Assembly (NCBI GenBank): GCA_948902155.1
Contig: CAQVQZ010000120.1
Coordinates: forward strand, 1,427 to 6,675
DNA from: an uncultured Oscillibacter sp.
GTDB lineage: Bacteria > Bacillota_A > Clostridia > Oscillospirales > Oscillospiraceae
Direction of reading: 5' to 3'
DNA: 5,249 nucleotides
Under the pieces are notes generated by a model. It was not told where the DNA came from, made no database searches, and was given only the letters and a program-made list of their open reading frames with translations. A program made the translations under genes and the position numbers. How positions within the stretch are numbered: position 1 is the first letter of the stretch; each line of letters opens with the position of its first letter. Of the stretch, positions 1 to 5,249 are shown piece by piece.

Positions 1-11
1 AACTTTTCCAT
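1..11 (-). CDS. Start of a gene cut by the window edge, probably a LivF-like ABC ATPase
   Basis: On the minus strand an ATG (complement of 9-11) is followed by GAA AAG, giving Met-Glu-Lys before the window ends. It sits 7 bases after a strong AAGGAGG site and directly downstream of the stop codon of an ABC ATPase. In branched-chain amino acid transport operons the ATPase gene livG is usually followed by livF, whose product often starts with a short Met-Glu/Ala-Leu-Leu-type leader. The identity is inferred from position only, since three codons carry no family information. The start itself is well supported by the ribosome binding site. Confidence 0.45.
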
Positions 12-18
12 TCCTTTG

Positions 19-25
19 CCTCCTT
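19..25 (-). promoter_or_regulatory. Ribosome binding site for the minus-strand gene starting at 11
   Basis: The minus strand reads AAGGAGG at complement 25-19, an almost perfect Shine-Dalgarno match, 7 bases before ATG. It overlaps the TAA stop (complement 24-26) of the upstream ABC ATPase. This is typical of tight operon packing, and it fixes the coding direction of the first 80 bases as minus. Confidence 0.75.
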
Positions 26-83
26 ACGCACCCAGATACGCTTTGCGGACCCGGTCGTCCGCGGCCAGGGCGGCGGCGGGCAG
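24..83 (-). CDS. C-terminal end of an ABC transporter ATP-binding protein (LivG-like), truncated
   Basis: Read on the minus strand from about 83 down to a TAA at 24-26, the frame gives a peptide ending ALAADDRVRKAYLGA. The pattern D-[DE/P]-R-V-[RI]-x-A-Y-L-G followed by a stop is the characteristic tail of LivG-type ATPases of branched-chain amino acid (and related urea or LptB-type) ABC transporters, which act on the cytoplasmic face of the membrane. Only about 19 codons can be matched. Upstream of about 83 the minus-strand frame stops resembling the family (it reads Y-S-L-P-R-I), which is where the plus-strand M14-like gene begins. The Walker and signature motifs are therefore absent. A LivF, UrtD or LptB-like ATPase is possible instead. 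The match is by recognition of the tail only. Confidence 0.6.
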   Translation of the reverse strand: MPAAALAADDRVRKAYLGA

Positions 84-909
84 TATGCGGGGCAATGAGT
101 ACCAGCAGCTTTACATCTGCTCCCAGCTGGTAAAACGGCTGGGCGAGATGGAGGAGCAGGGCCGCCTGACGCCCGGAAAACAGATCATGGTGATCCCCTG
201 TGTCAATCCCTACTCCATGAATGTGCAAAAGCGGTTCTGGTCCATCGACAATACCGACATCAACCGCATGTTCCCGGGGTACAGCCTGGGGGAGACCACC
301 CAACGCATCGCTGCCGGGGTCTTTGAAGCTGTTCAGGATTTTCCTCTGGGGGTGCAGTTTTCTTCCTTCTATATGCCGGGCGCGTTTGTGCCCCATGTGC
401 GCATGATGAAAACCGGCTATGAGGACCCTGAATTGGCATGTCAGTTCGGCCTGCCCTATGTGATACTCCATGCTCCGCGGCCGTTCGATACCACCACGCC
501 GAACTATAACTGGCAGATTTGGGAAACCAAGGCGTTTTCCCTCTATACCAACAGCAACGGCCGGGTGGATCAGGCCAGCGCCCGGGAGGCGGTGGAATCT
601 GTGCTGGGCTTTCTGGCAGGCCAGGGCCTGTTGCGATACCATCGTTATGGCGGTTTCCTGTCCCGCATTGTGGAGAGCGAGGATAAGGTGTCCCTCCGGG
701 CGAAGCGGGCCGGGTTCTTTGAGAGCTTCGTCCCTCCCGGTCAGGAGATGGAGCCGGGTGTTCCCCTGTTCCGTATTCTGGACCCCTACCTGGGAACCGA
801 ACAGAGCCGCCAGACTGCTCCGGAGGCAGGAACGGTGGCTTTTGTACGAGACGAGGCTATGACCTATGAGAGTACTACTGTTGTCAAATTGATCCCTTCT
901 GAGAACTGA
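79..909 (+). CDS. Succinylglutamate desuccinylase/aspartoacylase-like (M14-like) protein, N-terminus missing
   Basis: The frame resembles the AstE/AspA branch of zinc carboxypeptidase-fold proteins, which normally hydrolyse N-acyl amino acids. From base 79 it reads GSMRGNEYQQ, the position of the family's G-x-H-G-N-E metal motif. Next come VIPCVNPYSMN and DNTDINRMFPG (about 199-279), matching the conserved N-R-x-F-P-G segment, and the last 90 or so residues match the beta-rich C-terminal domain (GGFLSRIVE to VVKLIP). The usual zinc ligands look changed: His of HxxE is Arg, the second His (D-L-H) aligns with Gln in GVQFSSFY, and the catalytic Glu position reads SLYTN. The Glu of GNE remains. 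About 50-60 N-terminal residues of the family are missing. The frame is open to base 1, but there it is antisense to an ABC gene. An in-frame ATG at 85 has no good ribosome binding site, so the copy as seen is a fragment. The family call is fairly firm; catalytic activity is doubtful. Confidence 0.75.
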   Translation, partial: GSMRGNEYQQLYICSQLVKRLGEMEEQGRLTPGKQIMVIPCVNPYSMNVQKRFWSIDNTDINRMFPGYSLGETTQRIAAGVFEAVQDFPLGVQFSSFYMPGAFVPHVRMMKTGYEDPELACQFGLPYVILHAPRPFDTTTPNYNWQIWETKAFSLYTNSNGRVDQASAREAVESVLGFLAGQGLLRYHRYGGFLSRIVESEDKVSLRAKRAGFFESFVPPGQEMEPGVPLFRILDPYLGTEQSRQTAPEAGTVAFVRDEAMTYESTTVVKLIPSEN

Positions 910-1050
910 ATTTCCTTTATGAAATAATTATTCTTTCTTAGGGAATTTCTTTCAGGTGGATGGATAGATTCCAGGGTCAAATGATCTTGGAGCCTTTTTG
1001 GGGCTTATTATCATATCGAAAAGATATAGTAGTTACAAGGGAAAAAGTAT

Positions 1051-1079
1051 TTTAATTTTCAAAATTTTGGTGCTATGAT
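1051..1079 (+). promoter_or_regulatory. Probable extended -10 promoter for the ATPase/VWA operon
   Basis: TGCTATGAT at 1071-1079 fits the extended -10 form TGnTATAAT with one mismatch. At a 17-base spacing the -35 region is TTTAAT (1051-1056), which is weak but tolerable when an extended -10 is present. The surrounding sequence is AT-rich. Transcription would start near 1086 and leave a leader of about 115 bases before the ATG at 1201. This is called from pattern only. Confidence 0.5.
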
Positions 1080-1139
1080 GGGAACGCTCAAAGGAATGCT
1101 CCTCTTTTTTGTGTTATCCATCCATCACCAAAGCTGTGG

Positions 1140-1165
1140 CCCGGGCGGTGGGGACACCGTCCGGG
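1140..1165 (+). promoter_or_regulatory. Leader hairpin with GNRA tetraloop upstream of the ATPase gene
   Basis: CCCGGGCGGTG (1140-1150) pairs with CACCGTCCGGG (1155-1165) over 11 base pairs, including one G-U pair, closed by the loop GGGA, which fits the GNRA tetraloop class. The next bases are TCTAACTTTTATC rather than an uninterrupted T run, so it is a poor terminator. It ends 17 bases before the ribosome binding site of the ATPase gene. It could stabilise the transcript, weakly attenuate it or act as a protein-binding leader element; the sequence alone cannot decide. Confidence 0.5.
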
Positions 1166-1182
1166 TCTAACTTTTATCGGGC

Positions 1183-1190
1183 AAAGGAAG
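1183..1190 (+). promoter_or_regulatory. Ribosome binding site of the AAA+ ATPase gene
   Basis: AAAGGAAG lies 10 bases before the ATG at 1201. It is a moderate Shine-Dalgarno match and supports this ATG as the start. No better in-frame start is seen upstream. Confidence 0.6.
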
Positions 1191-1200
1191 TGCTTCGGCG

Positions 1201-2109
1201 ATGCTTTCATTTCTAAAAGAGGAGGGGGTCAGCTCCGAACTGCTGGAGAAGCTGGCTCAATTCCGGACAGACAATCCCACAGAGCTGCCGGAGCGGGTCC
1301 CCGTCCCCCAATTTCACTACTACGGGCGGGAGGTCTGGGAGCAGGCCATCGCCGCGTTGCTCTGCGGAAAGAATTTGCTCCTCACCGGGGGAAAGGCCAC
1401 TGGCAAGAACGTGCTGGCGGAAAACCTGGCCGCAGTCTTTGGCCGCCCCGCCTGGAACGTGTCCTTCCATGTGAATCTGGACGCCTCCGGTCTGGTGGGG
1501 ACGGACACCTTCACGGAGGGGCAGGTCCGTTTCCGGCCCGGGCCTGTTTACCAATGTGCCCAGCACGGGGGCTTCGGCATTCTGGACGAGATCAACATGG
1601 CGAAGAACGAGGCACTGGCCGTCCTCCACGCCGTTCTGGACTTCCGGCGGGTGCTGGACATCCCGGGGTATGACCGCCTCCCCATGGCCCCCGCCGCCCG
1701 CTTCATCGCCACCATGAACTACGGCTACGCCGGCACCCGGGAGCTGAACGAGGCCCTGGCCTCCCGGTTTGTGGTCATCCAGATGCCCGCCATCAGCCCG
1801 GAAAATCTGGACCGGCTGCTGAAACACCGCTGTCCTGAGCTGAAACAGAAATACCGCCAGCAGTTTGTCTCGCTCTTCTTTGACCTTCAAAAGAAGTGCG
1901 AGGGCGGTGAAATTTCCTCCAAGGCCCTGGACCTGCGGGGGCTGCTGGACGCCCTGGAGCTGATGGCGGCGGGGGTTCCCTCCGGGCCCGCTCTGGACAT
2001 GGGGATCACCAACAAGACCGCCGACGGCTATGAGCAGGGCCTGATTCGGGACGTGATGGCGGCTCGGGTCTCCCCCAAGCTCACCCGAGGGGAGCTGTTC
2101 GGCCCGTGA
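1201..2109 (+). CDS. MoxR-family AAA+ ATPase (NorQ/CbbQ/GvpN-like)
   Basis: This 302-residue protein is the usual size for a MoxR-type AAA+ ATPase, a cytoplasmic ring-forming ATPase that remodels a client enzyme together with a VWA partner. Visible motifs in order: Walker A GGKATGKN (63-70), a NorQ/CbbQ-like segment VNLDASGLVGTDTF (91-104), Walker B FGILDE with Asp129-Glu130 (125-130), sensor 1 ATMNY with Asn173 (170-174), an arginine-finger region LNEALASRF with Arg189 (182-190), and a sensor-2-like ALDLRGLLDAL with Arg246 (242-252). The P-loop ends in GKN where most ATPases have GKS or GKT, so the Mg-coordinating hydroxyl is replaced by Asn. Walker B, sensor 1 and the arginine finger are intact, so ATPase function is still likely. 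Its stop overlaps the start of the VWA gene, pointing to co-translation and a stoichiometric complex. The client is not known. The superfamily call is firm; NorQ versus CbbQ versus another branch is not resolved. Confidence 0.87.
   Translation: MLSFLKEEGVSSELLEKLAQFRTDNPTELPERVPVPQFHYYGREVWEQAIAALLCGKNLLLTGGKATGKNVLAENLAAVFGRPAWNVSFHVNLDASGLVGTDTFTEGQVRFRPGPVYQCAQHGGFGILDEINMAKNEALAVLHAVLDFRRVLDIPGYDRLPMAPAARFIATMNYGYAGTRELNEALASRFVVIQMPAISPENLDRLLKHRCPELKQKYRQQFVSLFFDLQKKCEGGEISSKALDLRGLLDALELMAAGVPSGPALDMGITNKTADGYEQGLIRDVMAARVSPKLTRGELFGP
2087..2109 (+). promoter_or_regulatory. Coupled stop/start (GTGA overlap) with ribosome binding site
   Basis: GAGGGGAG (2087-2094) lies inside the end of the ATPase gene, 11 bases before a GTG start at 2106-2108. 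That start overlaps the TGA stop at 2107-2109 in the sequence GTGA. The arrangement implies translational coupling. An in-frame ATG at 2142 is an alternative start, but it has a weaker upstream site and would drop 12 residues that precede a family-like segment (MNQVWNGAGVYGFEPLF). Confidence 0.6.
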
Positions 2110-3839
2110 GCGCCCACCATACCGCCGGACAGCGCCGGGCGATGAACCAGGTCTGGAACGGGGCGGGCGTCTACGGCTTCGAGCCCCTGTTCCTCTCTCT
2201 GAACGGCGACGGGAGCCCGAACCTGTACTTAAACACCATTGTGGGCTGTGTCCGCAAGTGGTACGGGGAGGAGGGGCCGGCCCGGCTCTTTCAGGCCTGG
2301 GCGGGGGACCGGCGACAGGCGCTGCTGGACGACCTGGCCTGGCTGGCTCTGGAGAGCGCCGCCTATCAGCTGGAGCTGCCCCAACGGCCCATTCTGGCCG
2401 ACCTGCGCCGGGACTGGGCGGTGGAGTTCTTTGATAAGGAGCACACCCTCTCCCGCCAGGAGTGGATGGCAAAAAACCAGCTGAGCTACACCATGCAGTC
2501 CGCCCGGTGGAGGGCAGTGCTGGGAAAGCGCCCCCCGGTGATGACCCCCTATGAAAGGCGGCTGTCCGCCGCGTTGGCCTTGGGGCCAATGGAGGAACAG
2601 GAGCTTTTTCCCGCCATTTTGGAGCTGTTTGCCCGCTTTCGCCTCTTTGACGGCAGGAGCCGCCCGCCTTCCGCCTTGCGGCTTCACCTCACGGGAAAAT
2701 GGGCCGGGGTGATGACCCGGCTGATGCCCACAGAGATCGTCCACACCGATGTGGCCTCTGTCGGACACGGAAAGGGGTCAGATGAGGGGGACAGCACAAA
2801 GTTGGACATCCGCCGAGCCAGTATCCGGCTGAAGGAGGACATTTCCTCTGACCGGCTGTACATCCAGAGCTGCTTCGGCCCCTCCCTCCTGCCCCAGCGG
2901 GAGCTGGCGGCGGCGGAGCAGAAGCTGTGCGCCGGCCTCCATTTGGGCTGTCATCTGTGGTACACTGCCGGGGTCCCCACCCCGGAGCAGGCACCCGGCG
3001 GGGAGGCCCGCCGGCTGGCGGAGCAGGCCCGGCTCCAGCAGGAGCACAACCGGGAGGCTTTCTCAGCGGACGCTGCCCTCTACCAAAACACTATCCGGCG
3101 GCTGACGGAGCAGATTCAAAACTGTATCCGGGTCCACAGCCAGGCGGAGGAGGAGACCGCCCGGAGCGGAAAGTTGAACACCCCCCGTGTCTGGCGGGCG
3201 GCGGCGCTGTCCGACCGGCGGGTCTTTGTCCGGGAGACGGACTCCGCCCGCCCCGGCTTTTCGGTGGACCTGCTGCTGGACGCCTCCTCCTCCCGGATGC
3301 ACTGTCAGGAGGCCGTCGCCGCCCAGGGGTACATCCTGGCCGAGAGCCTGGCCCGGTGCGGCGTACCCGTGCGGGTGTCCGGCTTTTGCAGCCTGCGGGG
3401 GTACACCGTCCTCCGGGTGCTCAAGGACTTCGGGGACAGCAGCGGTCAGGTATTCCGCTACTTCGCCGCTGGCTGGAACCGGGATGGCCTGGTCCTCCGG
3501 GCGGCGGGAGAACTGCTGGAGGTCCCCCCAGAGCAAAGACGGCTTTTTCTGCTCCTCACCGACGCCAGCCCCAACGACAGCCGCCGCATCCCGCCGGGCG
3601 GGGACTACCCCTTCGGCCGCGACTACGCCGACGCTCCGGCGGTGGAGGACGCCGCCCGGGAGGTCCGGGCCCTGGAGCGTCAGGGCTGCCATGTGGGGGC
3701 GATCTTTATGGGTCCCAGCCTTAACATACCGTCTGCGGAGACCATTTATGGGAAAAGCCTGGCCCGCATCCATACCCTGGACCAGCTGGCCTCCGCTGCG
3801 GGGAGGCTGATCCAGGCGGAAATACAGGAGTTGGAGTAG
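2106..3839 (+). CDS. VWA-domain protein, NorD/CbbO-like partner of the AAA+ ATPase
   Basis: This 577-residue protein has a C-terminal von Willebrand factor A domain with the metal-site (MIDAS) motif DASSS (Asp392, Ser394, Ser396) in FSVDLLLDASSSRM. It continues with SGFCSLRGYTVLRVLKDF, the NRDG turn (458-461) where the MIDAS Thr is usually sought, and LLLTDASPND with Asp486. The segment GKLNTPRVWRAAALSDRRVFVRE (about 355-377) is typical just before the VWA domain of NorD/CbbO-type proteins. Residues 300-355 are charged and helical, possibly a coiled coil. The N-terminal half (WNGAGVYGFEPLF onward) has no recognised catalytic motif. There is no signal peptide or membrane segment, so it should be cytoplasmic. 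In CbbQO and NorQD the VWA protein contacts the client while the ATPase drives remodelling; that role is transferred here from the family. It starts with GTG, overlapping the ATPase stop by 4 bases. It is often annotated as nitric oxide reductase activation protein, but no nor genes are visible here. Confidence 0.83.
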   Translation: MSAHHTAGQRRAMNQVWNGAGVYGFEPLFLSLNGDGSPNLYLNTIVGCVRKWYGEEGPARLFQAWAGDRRQALLDDLAWLALESAAYQLELPQRPILADLRRDWAVEFFDKEHTLSRQEWMAKNQLSYTMQSARWRAVLGKRPPVMTPYERRLSAALALGPMEEQELFPAILELFARFRLFDGRSRPPSALRLHLTGKWAGVMTRLMPTEIVHTDVASVGHGKGSDEGDSTKLDIRRASIRLKEDISSDRLYIQSCFGPSLLPQRELAAAEQKLCAGLHLGCHLWYTAGVPTPEQAPGGEARRLAEQARLQQEHNREAFSADAALYQNTIRRLTEQIQNCIRVHSQAEEETARSGKLNTPRVWRAAALSDRRVFVRETDSARPGFSVDLLLDASSSRMHCQEAVAAQGYILAESLARCGVPVRVSGFCSLRGYTVLRVLKDFGDSSGQVFRYFAAGWNRDGLVLRAAGELLEVPPEQRRLFLLLTDASPNDSRRIPPGGDYPFGRDYADAPAVEDAAREVRALERQGCHVGAIFMGPSLNIPSAETIYGKSLARIHTLDQLASAAGRLIQAEIQELE

Positions 3840-3861
3840 AAGGACCTTTAGCTTTGTTAAA

Positions 3862-3894
3862 CGGTCCGGCCGCGGGCCATACGCGGCGGGACTG
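3862..3894 (+). promoter_or_regulatory. Strong hairpin between the VWA gene and cstA: terminator or leader attenuator
   Basis: CGGTCC-G-GCCGCG (3862-3874) pairs with CGCGGC-G-GGACTG (3882-3894), giving two 6-base-pair helices (one G-U pair) separated by one G-G mismatch and closed by the 7-base loop GGCCATA. It begins 22 bases after the VWA stop and ends 6 bases before the cstA ribosome binding site. Only AAATTT follows, so it is a weak intrinsic terminator at best. GGACC at 3842-3846 could instead pair with GGTCC (3863-3867) and would then compete with the hairpin, as in a transcription or translation attenuator. The hairpin is seen directly; its role is inferred. Confidence 0.55.
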
Positions 3895-3900
3895 AAATTT

Positions 3901-3909
3901 AAGGGAGGT
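3901..3909 (+). promoter_or_regulatory. Ribosome binding site of cstA
   Basis: AAGGGAGGT lies 6 bases before the ATG at 3916. It is a strong Shine-Dalgarno match and decides the start. The bases between it and the first codons are A/T-rich, which favours open structure at the initiation site. Confidence 0.8.
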
Positions 3910-3915
3910 ATATTT

Positions 3916-5249
3916 ATGGTAAGTTTTCTTGTGTGTTTGGCCCTGTTGATTGCCGGCTACTTTGTCTACGGCAAAGTGGTTGACAGCACCTTCGGCCCGG
4001 ATGACCGGGAGACCCCCGCCGTCCGCATCAACGACGGGGTGGACTACGTGGTCATGCCCCAGTGGAAGCTGTTCCTGGTCCAGTTGCTGAATATCGCCGG
4101 CCTGGGCCCCATCTTCGGCGCACTGTCCGGCTCCCTGTGGGGACCCAGCGTCTTCCTGTGGATCACCTTCGGCACCATCTTCGCCGGCGGCGTCCACGAC
4201 TACTTCGCCGGGATGCTCTCTGAGCGTAACGAGGGTGCGTCCGTCTCTGAGATCACCGGTATCTACCTGGGCGGCGGCATGAAGAACGTCATGCGGGTGT
4301 TCAGCGTGGTGCTGCTCATCATGGTGGGCACCGTCTTTGCCGTGGGCCCCGCCGGCCTGCTCCAGCTGCTGTGCAAGAACGCCGGCGGCATCCTGGCCAA
4401 CAAGATGTTCTGGCTCATCCTCATCCTGATCTACTACTTCATCGCCACCTTTATCTCTGTGGACAAGGTCATCGGCAAGATCTACCCCGTGTTCGGCATC
4501 TGCCTGATCATTATGGCCGTGGGCGTGGCCTTCGGCGTGATTACCAACTCCAACTACGTCATCCCCGAGCTGTGGGATCACCTGTACAACATGCACCCCT
4601 CCGGCACCCCCATCTGGAGCTTCATGTTCATCACCGTGGCCTGCGGCGCCATCTCCGGCTTCCACGCCACCCAGTCCCCGCTGATGGCCCGCTGCATGAA
4701 ATCCGAGCGTCAGGGCCATATGGTGTTCTACGGCGCCATGATCTCCGAGGGCATCATCGCCCTGATCTGGGCCGCCGCCGGCTGCTCCATCTACGAGGGC
4801 GCTGAGCTGCTGGCCATGGGCGCCGGCGGCCCCACCGCCGTGTACGACATCTGCCAGAAGACCATGGGCTCCGCCGGTATGGTGCTGGCCATGCTGGGCG
4901 TCATCGCCTGCCCCATCACCTCCGGCGACACCGCCTTCCGCTCCGCACGCCTCACCCTGGCCGACTGGTTCAAGATCGACCAGAAGAACTACGCCAACCG
5001 CCTGAAGCTGTGCGTCCCCGTGCTGGGCGCGGGTGCCATCCTGGGCATCGGCAACGCCCTGGGCAAGATCGACTACAACGTCATCTGGCGGTACTTCAGC
5101 TGGTCCAACCAGACCCTGGCCATGATCGTCCTCTGGGCGGCCAGCATGTACCTGTTCCAGCAAAAGAAGAACTACTGGATCACCGCCGTCCCCGCCACCT
5201 TTATGAGCGCGGTGTCCTGTACCTACTTCATCCTGGGCGAGGAGTGCCT
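3916..5249 (+). CDS. cstA: CstA-family carbon starvation / pyruvate transporter, cut by the window end
   Basis: The frame is open from ATG 3916 to the window end (444 full codons). CstA-family proteins are inner-membrane transporters, with E. coli CstA and BtsT importing pyruvate and possibly peptides. Diagnostic segments are NDGVDYVVMPQWK (39-51), LLNIAGLGPIFGAL (57-70), FAGGVHDYFAGML (89-101), GFHATQSPLMARC (248-260) and ITSGDTAFRSAR (334-345). Hydrophobic stretches near 2-20, 52-75, 77-97, 127-150, 163-183, 187-210, 231-250, 270-290, 318-338, 363-383, 398-414 and 420-441 fit a polytopic protein. E. coli CstA has about 700 residues. Many Firmicutes members are shorter, near 480, so perhaps only the last few dozen residues are missing, but this cannot be seen. 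After the first dozen codons, codon use is almost wholly C- or G-ending (CTG, GCC, GGC, ATC), suggesting high expression. It shares direction with the ATPase/VWA pair but is separated by a 76-base spacer with a hairpin. Substrate is inferred from the family. Confidence 0.92.
   Translation, partial: MVSFLVCLALLIAGYFVYGKVVDSTFGPDDRETPAVRINDGVDYVVMPQWKLFLVQLLNIAGLGPIFGALSGSLWGPSVFLWITFGTIFAGGVHDYFAGMLSERNEGASVSEITGIYLGGGMKNVMRVFSVVLLIMVGTVFAVGPAGLLQLLCKNAGGILANKMFWLILILIYYFIATFISVDKVIGKIYPVFGICLIIMAVGVAFGVITNSNYVIPELWDHLYNMHPSGTPIWSFMFITVACGAISGFHATQSPLMARCMKSERQGHMVFYGAMISEGIIALIWAAAGCSIYEGAELLAMGAGGPTAVYDICQKTMGSAGMVLAMLGVIACPITSGDTAFRSARLTLADWFKIDQKNYANRLKLCVPVLGAGAILGIGNALGKIDYNVIWRYFSWSNQTLAMIVLWAASMYLFQQKKNYWITAVPATFMSAVSCTYFILGEEC

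Larger units (their letters stand above)
910..1200. other. AT-rich intergenic region and leader
   Basis: This stretch of 291 bases between the M14-like gene and the ATPase gene holds no convincing gene. The first 180 bases are much richer in A and T than the flanking genes. It contains a near-repeat GAATTTCCTTT (908-918) and GAATTTCTTT (943-952), a small hairpin ATATC-GAAAA-GATAT (1013-1027), an extended -10 promoter near 1071-1079 and a GC-rich hairpin at 1140-1165. No clear rho-independent terminator follows the M14-like gene; the best candidate, around GAGCC/GGCTT at 990-1005, has only a weak stem. Confidence 0.6.

Noticed and set aside
16..78. Plus-strand N-terminal extension of the M14-like protein from TTG at 16
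   Set aside because: The residues (Arg/Ala-rich) do not resemble the family, and the same bases encode a recognisable ABC ATPase tail, stop and ribosome binding site on the other strand.
990..1027. Candidate terminator after the M14-like gene
   Set aside because: The GAGCC/GGCTT and ATATC/GATAT stems are only about 5 base pairs and neither is followed by a T run.
1110..1170. Short minus-strand frame reading LDPDGVPTARATALVMDG then stop
   Set aside because: It looks protein-like but is closed by a stop codon directly upstream, so it is under 20 codons, without start or ribosome binding site.
1082..1215. Short open frame through the leader, containing AVGTPSGSNFYRAKEVLRR, ending at TAA 1213-1215
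   Set aside because: It has no good start codon or ribosome binding site, overlaps the start of the ATPase gene, and part of it is just the hairpin stem. No family was recognised.
1213..2589. Long minus-strand open frame (458 codons) over the ATPase and VWA genes
   Set aside because: It is antisense to two genes with clear AAA+ and VWA motifs. The translation is Pro/Arg/Gly-rich without recognisable domains, as expected from GC-rich shadow frames.
3721..5163. Long minus-strand open frame (480 codons) over cstA
   Set aside because: It mirrors the strongly biased codons of cstA and gives a Gly/Ala/His/Asp-rich product without family features. The plus-strand frame has diagnostic CstA motifs and a strong ribosome binding site.
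1..5249. CRISPR arrays, tRNA or rRNA genes, insertion sequences
   Set aside because: No regularly spaced repeats, no tRNA-like cloverleaf, and no transposase or terminal inverted repeats were seen on either strand.

Overview
The window looks like a GC-rich gut-type Firmicute. My guess is Oscillospirales (Flavonifractor, Lawsonibacter or Oscillibacter-like), from strong Shine-Dalgarno sites, C/G-ending codons and the protein families present. This placement is inference, because no rRNA or marker gene is present.

Layout: (1) Bases 1 to about 83 read best on the minus strand. They hold the last 19 or so codons of an ABC-transporter ATPase of the LivG type, its TAA stop, a strong ribosome binding site and the first codons of the next gene (LivF-like position). 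(2) From about 79 to 909 on the plus strand lies a succinylglutamate desuccinylase/aspartoacylase-like (M14-like) protein without its N-terminus. Its open frame runs on to the window edge only because it crosses the antisense of the ABC gene, so a junction (rearrangement or assembly chimera) is likely near 79-86. (3) Bases 910-1200 are an AT-rich intergenic region with an extended -10 promoter and a GNRA-capped hairpin in the leader of the next gene. (4) 1201-2109 and 2106-3839 are a translationally coupled pair: a MoxR/NorQ/CbbQ-like AAA+ ATPase and a NorD/CbbO-like protein with a C-terminal von Willebrand factor A (VWA) domain. (5) 3840-3915 is a short spacer with a strong imperfect hairpin and a possible alternative pairing. 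(6) 3916 to the window end is a CstA-family (carbon starvation/pyruvate transporter) membrane protein, cut by the window edge.

How they may work together: AAA+/VWA pairs of this type usually act as a chaperone machine that remodels or activates a client enzyme (Rubisco for CbbQO; nitric oxide reductase is the proposed client of NorQD). Neither client is visible here, so the client is unknown. CstA follows in the same direction but has its own strong ribosome binding site and is separated by a hairpin, so it may be a separate or attenuated unit. The most unusual points are the junction at the left end, the apparent loss of zinc-site residues in the M14-like protein, the client-less ATPase/VWA pair with an Asn in the P-loop, and the structured leaders before the ATPase and cstA genes.
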